Positions 38,935 through 52,600 of a DNA stretch of 64,000 bases are shown piece by piece (position 1 is the first letter of the stretch; every line of letters begins with the position of its first letter). The position numbers and the translations under genes were made by a program. The notes below the pieces were generated by a model. That model did no database searches. It saw only the letters and a list, made by a program, of their open reading frames with translations, and was not told the origin of the DNA. This stretch comes from Limanda limanda (lineage: Eukaryota > Chordata > Actinopteri > Pleuronectiformes > Pleuronectidae): contig NC_083649.1 of assembly GCF_963576545.1 (NCBI RefSeq), forward strand, positions 5,923,906 through 5,987,905, in the 5' to 3' direction.

Positions 38935-39045
38935 CCATTCACTCCAGTTAACCTAAACCCAGTCTGCATGTCTTAGGACTGTGGGGAGGGGGAGCTACCT
39001 GGAGAAAACCCACAAAGACACGGGAACAACATGCAACATAACACA
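38935..39045 (-). repeat. Dispersed teleost repeat (GGACTGTGGGAGGAAGC type), copy 2
   Basis: CCAGTTAACCTAAACCCAGT, then CTGCATGTCTTAGGACTGTG, then TACCTGGAGAAAACCCACAA and AGACACGGGAACAACATGCA, follows the same consensus as 27778-27950 and extends further right. Confidence 0.65.
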
Positions 39046-42000
39046 ATAAATACAACATATGTCATGTTATTAAACGACGTGAAGAGCCAGAACGAATCCC
39101 CCTTTCTTTCCATCCAGTCCACATTTGACAGCAGCATCCCACTCTATGCAGGAACTTGGTAACTCTGCCTTTTACCCCGGGCGTCACCTTTCACGTATTC
39201 AAAGGCAGCTTCAAATCCCCAGAGCCGTCTGTGTGGGGGGGGGTTAGAGCTTCAAACGCCGCCGGGAGCAGACTCCCCCTCTTTGTGTGTCTTAGTGGGG
39301 CGGCGCTCAGATCACCGTGGACGTGATGTTGTATTTCAGGGGCCACGGAGATTGACACCGCTTCCCTTTGAAAACAGCTGCCCCCCCCATCCGCCTTTTG
39401 ATAAAAAATAACTTTTTATTTCCCGAATATTTTAAGAAAACAGCCCAAATGTCCTGTTTGGTGTGTGCTCTACTCCCCTTTCAGTTCAATGGTTTTACCT
39501 GTACACGTTAATGACTACACCAGGTTTGCTTTGTTGTATTATTACACCCAGTGCAAGCACCATATTAACAATTCCCATTTGGCAGTGGGGGGAAATTATG
39601 CTTTAATGGTTCGGGTTTTAATGAGACTTGCACCCGGTGTAATTTGTCTTTTATTATTATCTCTTTTGAAAATTAGTGTTAGTGTCTCTGCAGTTATTTT
39701 TTTTAATGAGATTGTCTTTGTGGAAACGTTTTTTTCAAGGAGCACCTGGTTTCTGTGCATTTAGGTTTGGTGGGAAAATCAAAGCACTGAAGCTTCTGTT
39801 GTGTTTTCTACCAGCTTGGTTCTATTAGAACATCAGTGAAAAGACTTCCTGGTATTTATCTTCTTTTAAGATAAAGGAATCTTTCTAAAGAGTAATATGT
39901 ATACGTGCATAAACATATTTACATGTACTGTGTACATGAAGGCTACATGTTTAAACGGGAATATGGCTTTTGCTCCATTTGGCAGACAAAGCAAATTATA
40001 CTCTGACGGTTTTGTCGAATTTCTTCTGCAACTATAAGCCTCTTGACTTCTTAGGTTTCACACTTTCATTTCATTACTCCAGATATTCTCTCAGGAGAGA
40101 CACAGAGTCACACACAAGTGGCAATTCAGAGACACACACACACACCGAGAAAGTGACTATGGGAATAACCATCTTTCCCACACCGCCTGAATCCCTCTCT
40201 GTTGTCTTTAGCGCTGCAGATATGATCAGTTGCGTTCTGGCCAGTTGTCTTAGTCTTAGTCGGCAGGTTTTGGGTTTGCAGCATCGTATATCTGCGATCC
40301 GGTAGATGAGGGACGGAGGAAATGGATATGTTGTTTTTCTCTGTATCTACCTCCAGCTCTGTAGAAGCAAAACACAATGTGGGCAGTGGTTTTTGCCTTA
40401 AACTCTGGAGGCTACAGTCCGGAAACAAAGGCCAGGTCATTCATGAGGCAGAGGCAGAGTTTTTCTGCAAATCAATATTTGTTCAACTCCTTGATGGAGC
40501 CATAGGGGGGGAAATTATTCCCTTCTCGACCAGTTGAATCCATATTTAAGACTGTGATTGACAAGGAAACTTACAACAGGAGCTGTTGTTGTAAGATGCT
40601 GATCACATGTTGCACCATTCCTACTTAAAAGTCCGAGAGAGGAAGGTTTCCTAACACGAGCACAACACAGTATTTCAACATTCATTGAGGTTACAAGGAA
40701 AAAGCAGTGATTTCACTTAAATGTGGGTAATTTGTGGAGAAGATCCATTAGTTTAACTTCCCGCCATTGTTTGTTGATCCACTGCTTTAGGGTCAGAAAG
40801 TTGAAGCACCTCATTGTTCTCTAAACACAGAAGCACATTGTGTAAAACATTTTTTTGCAATCCCTGATACCTTATATATTTGCCTCCGTCCAATATTCTG
40901 GCTGGAGTTCTGCCTCAGTGTGTAATGATGATGGTCTTTCACATAAAGAAAGGAAAAGAGCAACGACGGCTGTGAATGTCTGTCCTCATTCACTGATGTG
41001 TTTCCTCAGCTGTGAGATTGTCGCATTATGAAGCAGCAGCAGCTCATTGTGGTGACGTTAGTTAGCCGCCTGGCTCTTGAATGGCGAGTCCTTGCAAACC
41101 GTTCCTATGAATTTCCTGCTGTGAACTGAGCTGAGGCTGGCTCGCCGTGTCTATGTGAAGTGGAAACAAGCTTAAACCTCTCTTGTCTCTCTGATGTAAA
41201 TGAAAAGTAAATATCCTCTGATTGGGCTTCGACATGTTGACTCTAGTTCTAATGAATATGCAATATTTTCCATTCTGTTTTATTTTAAGCCCTCTGTGCA
41301 GTTTGAGAACAAACACCAGGTGTTGGTCCAGATGTTTTTAAAAATCGTCTGTTAGCGTCTACTTTTAGCTGCTGCTGAGACAATATGGAGTCTCAGGAAA
41401 AAGGATATTGTCTGATTTATGGCATTTTGCCTTTTAAATCACCCGACAGGGGGAAACACTGAGTGAAGAAATAAATCCTCAGAAAGTGATACTGCATAAA
41501 TCTAAGAGTGGACTGAAGATCAGCTTACCCCCCAAAAACGTATTAAAAAATGAAAACCATCCAAACTACTCAGTTTTTTTATGATTATTGATCATTTGTC
41601 ACACGGTTGCTATGGCTGCGCTGACATATTTCACAGTCATGAGGTGTTTGACATCGTAAGGTTAACTGTCGGGGTCTCAGGAACAAGATTCATTGACAGC
41701 TCACATTTAAACAAAGCACCATTTCAATGTTTCTTCAATAATGCAAATTTCAACCCAGCTCCTGCAGAGTGGGAAGCATCAACTCCACCGTGATTCAATA
41801 CCTTCAAAACAAAACCCACAAGAAAACATATGAAAAGAATGTAAAAATTATACAACTTTTATGTGCAATACATCCGCCTCCTTTCAAGCTGGCAGTTCCA
41901 CAAGGTCCTTGTAGGAAATGTAAACTTATAACCCGTGTGCACGTGGAGATGTTGCAGTCTAGTGAGCATAAATATTTCATCCCGGAGTTTCATTCATTGG

Positions 42001-42163
42001 AGGTATGCATGAGGAAGGCTTGCTTCTTTTTTGAGCTGAGCAAAGCAATTTGATTTGGAGCCTTTGCCTTATTGTGCTTTGCCCCCTGTGTCACCATCTG
42101 TCTCGATGGGAAACCTGGAATCTAATGTATATATTTCTTTCTGTCTTCCTTTCTCTTCCACAG
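39046..42163 (+). other. Last part of presumed ncam1 intron 1
   Basis: No gene was recognised. A C run is at about 39380-39387 and a short CA run at about 40132-40145. The stretch ends in a good polypyrimidine tract (TTTCTGTCTTCCTTTCTCTTC then CACAG) that serves exon 2. Confidence 0.7.
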
Positions 42164-42238
42164 CCGCCTTCCGGGTGGAAATCACTCCGACGCAAGGAGA
42201 GATCAGCGTGGGAGAGTCCAAGTTTTTCCTCTGTGAAG
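42164..42238 (+). CDS. ncam1: ncam1 exon 2: start of Ig1
   Basis: This 75-nt exon follows a pyrimidine-rich tract ending in CAG at 42161-42163 and ends before the donor GTAAGA at 42239. Two bases complete a codon begun in the unseen signal-peptide exon, 24 full codons follow, and one base is left over. It reads [24 protein letters not shown], given here as [10 protein letters not shown] then [14 protein letters not shown]. This is the N-terminal strand of Ig1 up to its first disulfide Cys (residue 23). The core [13 protein letters not shown] is identical to what I know of mammalian NCAM1. In the family, Ig1 packs against Ig2 of a partner molecule in cis and trans adhesion. No in-frame ATG precedes it at once, so it cannot be the first exon. 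Confidence 0.95.
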
Positions 42239-45200
42239 GTAAGACCGTTTCTCATTTAATGCAGCACCTGTGCAAATGTCACCTCCTGCGTACGGTGTAT
42301 AATATCACCCTATTAATTCAGTTACACAAGTCGGTTTAGTGGATATACACTTATTGAACTTTAAAGGAATTCTAGATAAGACGAGATAGCGCCCGGGAAC
42401 AGAACGAGTCTGGCCGTTTGTTCAGAGATCAGATCAGGTAGGGGAGTCGAGCTGGAGAGAGGAGGGAGAGAGAGGGGCGAGCGAGGGGCCGTCTGAGGAG
42501 ATAACGAGAGAGAGGTCTTGCACTTTCCCTGTGTTTCCAGTGATGAATGTAAGGAGATGTGCAGTTGTCAGCTTGTCTGAGATCCAGGGGGTAAGTCGGT
42601 ACATTAGGTGAGTCACCTGTCTGACATGGTGCAGCTCCCTGTACGTGAGTAATGAGGTCAGACATTAGAAAAGTCAGCCTGAAGAAACCTGGAAATTACA
42701 GGTTTGTTTTACTGGTTACAAACAGAGATGGATCCACTCATGCAGATTAGTGGACCTGGTATCTCCAGAACGCCTTGAGGGAATCCTGTCAAATTTGGTA
42801 CAAGCGCTCACTCAGACTCAAGGGTGAGCTGATTGGAATCTGGGGGTCAAAGGTCAAAGCTCAAGGTCACAGTGGCCTCACAAAACTTATCTCAATTCTT
42901 CCTATGAGTTTAGAAAAGCAATGTACGCAGACTGAAGCTGCACTGGTTCGAACAGGAGTACAACCATAGTTATTAATTCTGTTTCTAGGTGTATTTTATA
43001 AGTCTAAATTGCAAAAGCACAAGTAAAAGTCCATTCAAATATATTATTTGGAGTTGCAACACTCAATTTTAAGATTTTTGCTTTAAAGCCTAGGTCAATT
43101 AAACAAAAATATATCTGAAAGTTATATCAGAATATGTATTTTGTTCTGTAGTTGTTAGTAGTAGTACTGTAGTGGTTTAATTGACCCTTTAAAAAATGAT
43201 CATTATACTCAAACAGCATCAAATAGATTCCATCTCCCAGTCGGTTGCTCCGTGGCTTCGTGTTTAAACTCTTGTGAAGGTGAACTCACAAAAGCAGAGC
43301 TCGATATCTTTGTGCAAGGGAGAAGCTTTGACATTTTTAATTTGACTCAGTGATATTTCTTACTTTTTAGCTTTATGAAAGAAACATGGCTCCAGCTCGA
43401 CTGCAATTTTTATTAGTTCAAAAGAATATCAGAAATTCACAAGGGATCCTTTTGTGTTTCTTTCAGAGATTAAGAGACAAAATATATCTCATTTTATTCT
43501 CTGAAATAAAATTTCATGAACTGAAAGTGCGCTGGTCTTTAATAAAAAATAAATGATGTGGAAGAGTTGTTTGATTTTCCTCTCAATCATTCGTCCTGCT
43601 GAGCAAATAGATTTTAGTTTGCGTATGTGGTGTGATCTTAAAAAGACGACTCCTGTAGGGAGATCTTCACAAGAGCTCTTGATGCATGGGGTGAAGAAAT
43701 TAGCTTTCAAGACTCGTAGAAGTTAAAATGACTCGTGTTTCATCCTTCACTTTGAATTCGGTTCGTGTTTACTAACAGATTATCACGAGAGCACAGAGAG
43801 AAGTAACGTGTCTGAAATACATTGTTCTGATATCATGTGAAGAAAAGCAGAATAACAGAATTTCACTTCACAACAAACAGTTTTGTGTGTTCTTCGTTGA
43901 TTTGGCGGCTGTTTAAGAATTCCTGCTTCCTCGCCTCACGTGTCCTTTCCTCCTCAGTGGAGGGAGATGCTAAAGACATAGACTGGTATGCGCCCAGCGG
44001 GGAGAAGATCCTTCCCAACCGGCAGGACATATTTGTGAGCCGCAGCGATGAATCCACGTCCACCCTCACCATCTACCACGCCAACGTGGACAGCGCCGGC
44101 ATCTACAAGTGCGTGGCGAAGAACGGAGAGCAGGAGGCGCAGGCCACCGTGCAAGTCAAGATCTTCCGTAAGTGTGAACGAGTTTTGGGGCTTTCTGGTC
44201 GAATGGTTTGTGTTTCACGTGAGAATCTAAACAAACGTTATTATAAAGTCTGCATGAACCAAACCAGACGTCTGCAGAAATATATGCAGAAAGAGAAAAG
44301 TTCTTATAGTTTGGAAGCAAATGAAACAGAATTTGTAATTGTGTTTGAAAAGTTTGCTTTGGCTCACATCCGTTAAGCTCTGTGGTCTTATTGATGGTTA
44401 ATATTTTAATTGCTTTTAATTGCTTTTAATTGCTAAACCATTAACTTTACAAACAAACAAAAAGTTGTAAGGTATACAGTTCTAAATATATGGCTGTTGT
44501 TTGCATGGTGATTGACTTTTATCGTTTATTATTTAGAAGATAATGTGAGAAAAGATAAAAGATAAAACCTGTTCCCTCTCTTCTGCTCAGGGTCATAGCA
44601 CATTAAAAAATATCAGATAGAAATTATTATCAGGTCTACGAATTGATTTTGTTTTTAATTTGTTGTTAATAAAATTCTCCACCTTTTATCCAGACAATAA
44701 GTGATTTCAACTTTAAATTAAAAGTACTTTATTTGCATCCAATGCAAAATATAAGAAACTATAAATGTACACGACAGAAGAAACGTGTTAAAATCTCCAA
44801 ACGGTCCATTAGTCTGTCGTCTTCGGACCAAACGCGTTTGACGGCTGATGAACGTGTCTCTGCTGCTGTTGTCAGTGTGAACGAGGCGTCTGTGAACTGT
44901 CTTTACCTCGTCTACCTTCCCACGCCATCTGTGATTACACAAAGACTCAACCATCTAAACATTTATTAGCAAAGCAGAAGCCGCAGCATATGGTGTCTCG
45001 TTATGGTGCTAATCAACTGTAAGAGTCTTTGTTTTTCTCCCTCCCATGCAATGTAAATATGCCACACGAGAGTTTGCAGCTCGGCCCGAACACTGAGATA
45101 CATGTGTAATAATGTGTCTGTCTGGTTCCCCCCCCCCCCACAGAGAAGATCACCTTCGAGAGCGCCCCGAGCCAGCAGGAGTTCAACGACGGAGACGACG

Positions 45201-46605
45201 CCCAGATAGTCTGCGACGTGGTCAGCTCCCCGCCAGCCACCATCATCTGGAAGCACAAGGGCGCCAAGATCCAACTCGCCAAAGACGGTGAGCCAACACG
45301 CCGTCCCACCCTCGGCCCGCCCGACCCCCCCCCCGAGCCGTCACCTTTACCTTCCTGCCAGTTCCTGTCTGCCGAGGCCTTCTCTCCGATTAGTTAGCCG
45401 TGTTCTTCCTCTTCTCCTCCTGTCCCGTCCGATTTGAACAAACCCAATGCGTTGTCAGCAAGGAGCTGGTGGTGAGGCCTCATGGATGATGCATGAAAGA
45501 GGAAGTCAAGTTGTCCAAAGTGAAAAGAGAGAGACAACTGCTCCTGAGGCTGGAACAATCCAGAAAGCAGAAAAGGGAAGAGAGTCTTTGGATAGTCTTT
45601 GGTAAAAGTTCGCCCCAACTTCAACTAGCAAAAAAGAGCAGATTCTATATAGGACCAGGCAAGTTCTGCTGGTCAGCTGGTTTAAAATCCCTCTTTCAAT
45701 TCAATTGAAGGAGACTTTTGATGCTTTTTCAGTGTAAAAGTTCTGCAAAGTTACTGAAACTAGAGTCTGCTCCAAAGGGAGGCTCCAGAAAACACTTCCA
45801 GTGTATTGTGAAATAGTAGGAGAGGGGGACCTTAAAGAGATAGGAGCAAGTGTTTGAGACAGAGGCTGAAAAGAGGAGCTGCAGCAGTGGACATATGAGG
45901 AAAGTGATGCTAAAAATTACCAAAGTTAAAACCAAAGGGGAACTCGGAGAGCACGTTCCTCTTCAAACGGAAACGTCCAAACTCGCCATGCCAAAAAAAT
46001 ATATATAATACATAAAGAATCTGCTTCAAATTGTAATCTTCCTCCACAAAACTTCATTTTGACAAACAAACAAAAGCCAATAAAAACATAACCTCTTTTG
46101 CACAGAACCTGAATACTAGAGGAACATACATATCACCTCATCATAGGTTTGCAAAAGTAAATTCCTCCTAAACTTTGTGAGTTTTTTTAAATACTCTTGG
46201 TAATCAGCTTTGATTACAGCGCCTCGTGGATTCCTGTGGTGAGTCACTGTCACAGGAACAAAGCTCCGATTCAAAGAGCGTCACGAGGTCCATAGGAGCT
46301 TCTCTGCATTCAAATCCTTTTTGTTTGTTCTTATGTTCTACACGATTGCAGCTTTGCCAGTAAACACGCTTTAGCGCCACGGAGCGTGACACAGAGCTGA
46401 GGTGTTTAACTCGGCTGTGACGCTTCCAAACATTGTGAGTTAAACATTGTGCGACTGAACACGGCAGCAGCACGGGGGGGAAGTGACAGGTTTACGTGGT
46501 CGGTGTTTGTTTGCCGCTGCCAAACTCCTCAGCCTGCATCGCCTCTGCCAATCAGACGAGATGGAACCTAAACGCTGCAGTAAACGTGTTCATGTACAGT
46601 TTTTT

Positions 46606-46686
<81 letters not shown>

Positions 46687-49600
46687 CCAGAGCAGCTGTG
46701 CCTCCGAGAGTTGAGCTCAAACTTCCTTGGTATATGTGTTGAAATGAAGTGGGAGGCTGTGTTTTGCTTTACACTTGAACCGAGGCCTATTTTAACCTTT
46801 GGGTCACCCCTCCCCTCGGTGACCACCAGAGAGCTCGGAGTCACCGCAGTGTTGTGCTAAAGCAGCTTTTTATTCCTGGACCCTGGTCAAGGAATGTGTT
46901 TTTCACTGGGGGAAGGAAAAACCCACTAAATGCAACCGACACTGCAAACTGCAAAGCGTCTTATGTAATTTTTTTTTTTTCTCGGGGGAGCAGCAGTTGA
47001 CCCTAACCACACGCTGCATGTTTCAGTGTCAAAACCACCCACCCAAAGCTGTGTCATTGTTTTATAGGGTCAATGTAGCAGGCGCTTGGATGTAGAATTT
47101 AGTTTTTCTACTTAAATAGCACTCGAAGCCCTCAGAGGTCTGACTTGAAATACTTTAACACCACTTTTACAGCAGCTGAATAATTTAGTTCACAGTTCGT
47201 TGCATGAAGTATTTTTTGCACATTGTACGTGACAGGAAGCAGAAAACAGGCGAGAACATGGAAGATATTTTGAGAGTTTAAACACAAGTTAAAGGAAATA
47301 AAACCTAAAAATTGATTGATTATTTATATAAGCCTCGTCAAACACATTGAGGGATAAGACCCTCATTTTCAATGGTGCAGAGGGTACAATGAAGAGTTAA
47401 TACATTGAAAGAAACAATAACTAAATAAGGATGAAATAAATATGCATATATATATATATACAGTAATACAAGGGAAAAGGTCATAAACAATCATTAAAAG
47501 GTCATAAACAATCATTAAAGGTCATAAACATTAAATCAAAGTATTTGCAGTGATGCTTTCACACACTGAACAGCACTTACATGTCAGAGACACAAAATAT
47601 TTCAACTATTTTATACATCTATCAATTTTTTTATTGTTTTTATTCATCTAAAAACTGTAAATGTGTAATTAGATGTACAAAGTACAGTATTTCTTTCTGA
47701 AATTTAATGGGCTTGTGAAAGAGAAAATGGGCACACAGTTAAATACCTAAAGGAAAAGTGCAAATTCCCTGAAAATTGTGTTCAGGTCGTTTAGACGGAA
47801 ATGTCTGTGCAATAAAGTGATGGGAATAAAATGTTCATTATCCCGAGCCCACGTCGGTCCCTGCACTCGGTATACAATTATGTGCATCAAGTGATTTTAT
47901 AGCACAAAGACTTTTTTTTATTTTTCATTTATTTGTGTAACAAAAGGAGGCTTCTCTATTAGAAACGTCCTTTATACCCTCACTATGATGAGAATTAAAC
48001 TGGCAACATCGGACCACTGCAGTAGTGAGTCCTTCTCCCTAAAGGTGGATGAAAATGGCCTGTGAACGTTTTATTTAACATGCGCAGCCTAATTAACAAT
48101 TCTGCACATGGAAGGAACAGACAACAGAAACGACTTAATTGCTTTTCTGAAGGGTTTTTAAAAATGTGGTCAGAACGCTGGTATTTCCAAAAATGCTAAA
48201 AACCTGTTTTTAGCTCGGTCTGTGCACTTAGTGCCGGTTTTAATTAGAGGTGTCACACGTTTGTCAGACTCTATGATCGTGTAAAACTCAGCAGAACGTG
48301 TGTGTGTCGTGGGCTCTCGGCCTCCTTTCAACCACAGGCCTCATTAGTGGGCATAATTGGGACTTTTTAATCCGCCTTCAATATCCTGTCTGAGCGCGTA
48401 GGAGACGAGCTCATTTTAACTTTGGGCCCAAAACAAAACAGGACGCAGGAGAGGAGACAACGAGCACTTAGCTTAGTATTTATTACAACTTGTGTGAAAG
48501 CAGGGCTGGGAAATGTTCGGAAAAGCTAAAACACGTACAAATTGTTCCTTATACCTTTTATTCTTCATCCAAACAGGCCCCATGGATAAGATTCCTTCCA
48601 GTCTTTTCTTTCAACAGTACAATCTGACTAATCTTTGAAAACCCGACGTGTTTAACCTCTGTTCTCTTCTTCTTCTCTTCTCTGTGTTTCTAGTTCGCTT
48701 CAAGATCCTGACCAACGGCCACCTGCAGATCCGCGCCATCAAGAAGACGGATGAGGGCATGTACACCTGCGAGGCCCGGGTCATGGCCAGGGGAGAGATC
48801 GACTTCAGGATGATCAAGGTCATCATTAATGGTGAGCTCTACATATCTGTCACCTTCTGCCCCCCCCACGCCGCCGCCCAGCCTGTCCCGTTGTTTTAGA
48901 AATGAGCTGCTGCTTAACACAGGAGCAGAGATCCTCCTGAAATCTGCCTTTTAAAGACTTGATGGTTCTTCAGTGTTTTTGTCCCAGAAGCAGTTGAGAT
49001 CAAAATACATAAAGTACACAACAGTTTGCAGTATAAATATCCAGAGTGCACAAACGTTCCTTCTGATTGTCATAAAAAAATATTATTTCTGTCTTTAACT
49101 CTGTAACAAGGCCAACAACAAATTCTCTGCTTGAGGAAATCAAGGTTTGTTAAGTGCAGAAGTTAACTCAAGAATGCCTTCAGGGAATTTCTTTCAATTT
49201 GACTCAAGGATGAACTGATAACATTTTGGGAGGTTGAGGTCAAAGGTCAAAGTCATGATGGGCTCACAAAGTATGATTTTGGCATCTTGAATGATATTTC
49301 AAGACTGCTCGAGGGGATTTCTTCCACTTTTGATCAGATTTTCAAATAGAGATTATATTTTAGTAGTCAAGTGTCAAAGGTCACACTGACCTTATTTAAA
49401 TTTGTAAAATAGTATATAGAAATATGTGCTCTGAAACTTCACCGCAGTGCAGTAATTCTAGACCAAGTATAAATGTAAATTTTCCAGAAAAAACCATCAG
49501 TGGTAAATAATGGATTTGTAAATACTTAGCTCTGGTCATTACAGTCAGCAGGTTATCAATCAGGGATAAAAGCAAATTATTTCAATACAAGTGTCCACCC

Positions 49601-52600
49601 ACTGCAAAGCTGATGCTAATGATAATTAATGTGCTCACAACTTGTTTCCACTGACCACAAGGGTCCAACTAAATCAGGTTTGAATCTATAAATCATGAGA
49701 ATCTATTAGTAAATAACGTTTTACCCACCTGCTTTGTGCGTTCGATGTGAATCTAATGTGAATCTGTCTCCATTTCTCTGTCTCAGTGCTTCCCACCATC
49801 CGGGCCAGGCAGTCCGAGGTCAACGCCACAGCCGACATCGGGGGCTCGGCTCTGTTGGCCTGTGATGCCGACGGCTTCCCTGAACCCAGCGTCACCTGGG
49901 CACAGTACGTCCTCCACTGCTTTCACTCACCAGCTTTCATTTATCTACCCCTGGATCAGGGCGTGGAATCTAATTAACCTTAATCATATTAGAACTACAG
50001 GAAGGATTCATCCGTGAAATACAACCGATCCTAACAAAGCAATGTCTATTCCTTAGAGTAAAATCTGCCAGATAAGATAAAGTTACAAAACAATGATGAG
50101 CAATGCAGCAAAAATGATTAATGGGTAAAACACAAATTGTCAAGCTCACCATTGTGTGCAGCATCACTCTGCTTTGCAGCTGCTGTGTGTTTGTGCACCG
50201 TCAGAGGTATTTTGTGTTGTTTTTACCTGAGTGGTGAGATAGCACTTTGTCATTTTAATAATATCATCCTGAAGTTGTTTTTTTACCCTATGAAGAATAT
50301 AAAATCTACAAAGAGAAAGTCCAGGAACTTACGAGCATCACTTTCTTTTGTTTCTAATCTGCCTTTGCAGGAAAGTGTTTTGCTTTTATCTGTGACACGT
50401 GCGTGAGGAGGAGGCTGTGCCCTTTAGTAGCAGGAAGCAGCGTGAAGCCTGTATCACATCGGAGTCACAGGCCGGTGGATTAATCAGCCGGACAGTTTCA
50501 GGGAGCGTTGTCTGGTTGTTGCTGCCAAGGACACGGCACCGCGTTCAGTGACCAAACACTCTGGGAAAGGAGCGGATCCACTATCTAACTGTTTAACATC
50601 CAACTGGTCCCTGCTCACTGGATTCACTGGGAGGAAAAACCAGATCCTGTAGAGTCTGGGCGAGTTTCTGACGGAATCTCAAGGGTTTGCACAAAGAATA
50701 ATTGCAGTCGCGTAAAAATGAGAAACTCGTTATTTGAACAAAAAATGAAATGAAAAGATTCTTTTGAAGAATTACACTCAGGCATATTGATTTTTATCCA
50801 GTTAAGAGCTCGTTCTCTCTTTGGTGTCTGCGTGTCCCATTATTTCAAGGTAGCACCTTTCAATACCTTTATAATATGTGAAGGTAGCACCTTGGAATGA
50901 AGAGGCTCACACAGGTCGAAAAAAAGACTGCTATGTGCTGAAAGGCTTCTTTATAAAACTCACACACAATGGCTGGCTGGTTTTTATTGTATTCATTAAA
51001 AACGTATGCAAATCAGGTTGTTCTCGACAAGCCCTCCTCCTGAAAGAAGAACTCAACACCGGCTACAAGTGCAAATTGCATGTTTCAGGTTTCGGTCTAA
51101 TCCAGCACGGCTGGCGGCGTCTGTGTCTGTTTATAAATTGGCTCCTCTGATCAAGACTGAGATAAAACAACGTAAAGTCTCCGTGGCGCCGCCTGCGTCC
51201 CTCAGCCGCTCTGACCAGGCTGTTGGTGGGAAGTGATTGTGTTCCCTTTAGGAGGATGGCACACGCACGACATAAATTACAGGGAGTTGGTGTTTGGTCG
51301 TGTTTTGAAAGTGCGGCATGAATATGAATTTTTGCACGGTCTTGTCTGCAAATTGTTAAGCGTGGGAGAAACGACGAGCTTTACATTCTTTTGCTTTTGC
51401 ACGACTAACAAGAGGAGAAACACTTTGATGAGTCCTGTTAGGCAGGTTCACACTTTCTCAAATGCTAATATTAAACTCTCACCGTTTTCATAGTGTTAGT
51501 ATGGAACTGGAACATGTGAAGTGATGCTGTAGCTTCTGGTGAATTGAATCTTGGCCTCATGTTCCTGTTAAAAAGAGATTCAGAGTTTAGCATCATATCT
51601 GCATCGTCGAAAATCACGATGTTGACAGAAATGAAGGAACTGTAGGAATAGTGTTTCTTCTTGAACAACTAGGGTCAGGGTTCAAAATCATTTTTATGTA
51701 TCTCAATACAATAATGAATCTACAGATCTTTGAGACACTGAGAGTTGCTTATTCAATCTGTTTAGTTTGAATTTAATATATTAAATTTGAGTCTTTAAAC
51801 ATCTTCTGTTCTTATGACAATCAAAAACTGTCTAAATGACTCGGTTAAAAAAAGCAAGCAACGTAAAATCTGGTGTATTTGATAGAAATAAGTTATTTAT
51901 TTCAAAAAAAGATTAAATACATTAGTTCTAATAGATAAATGATGATATAATCTATTGAATTCTGTTTTATTGAAAAACTTAATACAACCATAACCATGTT
52001 AACAAGTTGTTCTTGGTTCTTGGTTCTTTGGACAGATGGAGTTTGAAGCGGAGCACAGACACAAGCTCCAGCCAAGTCGCGTTCTGGCCTTTGTACAAGT
52101 TACTGAACATTAATTAGCTGAAGGTGATATCGTCTGGCATGAAAACCAAGAGTCAGCAAAGGCTGGAAATGAGGAGCATGCTGTATTTTCTAAATTGCCT
52201 TTTGGCCAGAAAAGAGAAAAGGGGGGAGTGAGGAGAGATATATGTTTTGTTTCTGGGCAGCGAAGGTTAAATATCGTTTTATGTATACGACCGACCTGGA
52301 AGTAAATAAAAAAATGGAGCCGACTTTTAGCCCCCAACACTAAATACAACCCCCCAAAAATGTCTATGTTCCTTCTTTCTAGGCAATAAGTTCTGACTTT
52401 GCACAACTCTGATAATTGATTCTCCATTAGCTGGTGTAGAATCTCTCAAGTATTCAGAGTGAACAGGAGAGAAACTTTTCCTCATGCAGCAGTTTCATGA
52501 CACATCATTCACCTATACCTCTATGGAACCCTGGGATCCTGCAGCTCCTCCATTAAGCAGCACCTGTGTGTGATGTGGCTGTTTGGATGGAGCGAGATGC

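Larger units (their letters stand above)
45288..48693 (+). other. Intron between ncam1 exons 4 and 5
   Basis: The intron is 3406 bp. It contains the dispersed repeat at about 45700-45950, the (TG)38 tract at 46609-46684, a short (AT)n at 47446-47460 and a 21-bp tandem repeat at 47475-47532, all listed separately. The acceptor is GTGTTTCTAG. I see no nested gene. Confidence 0.85.
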
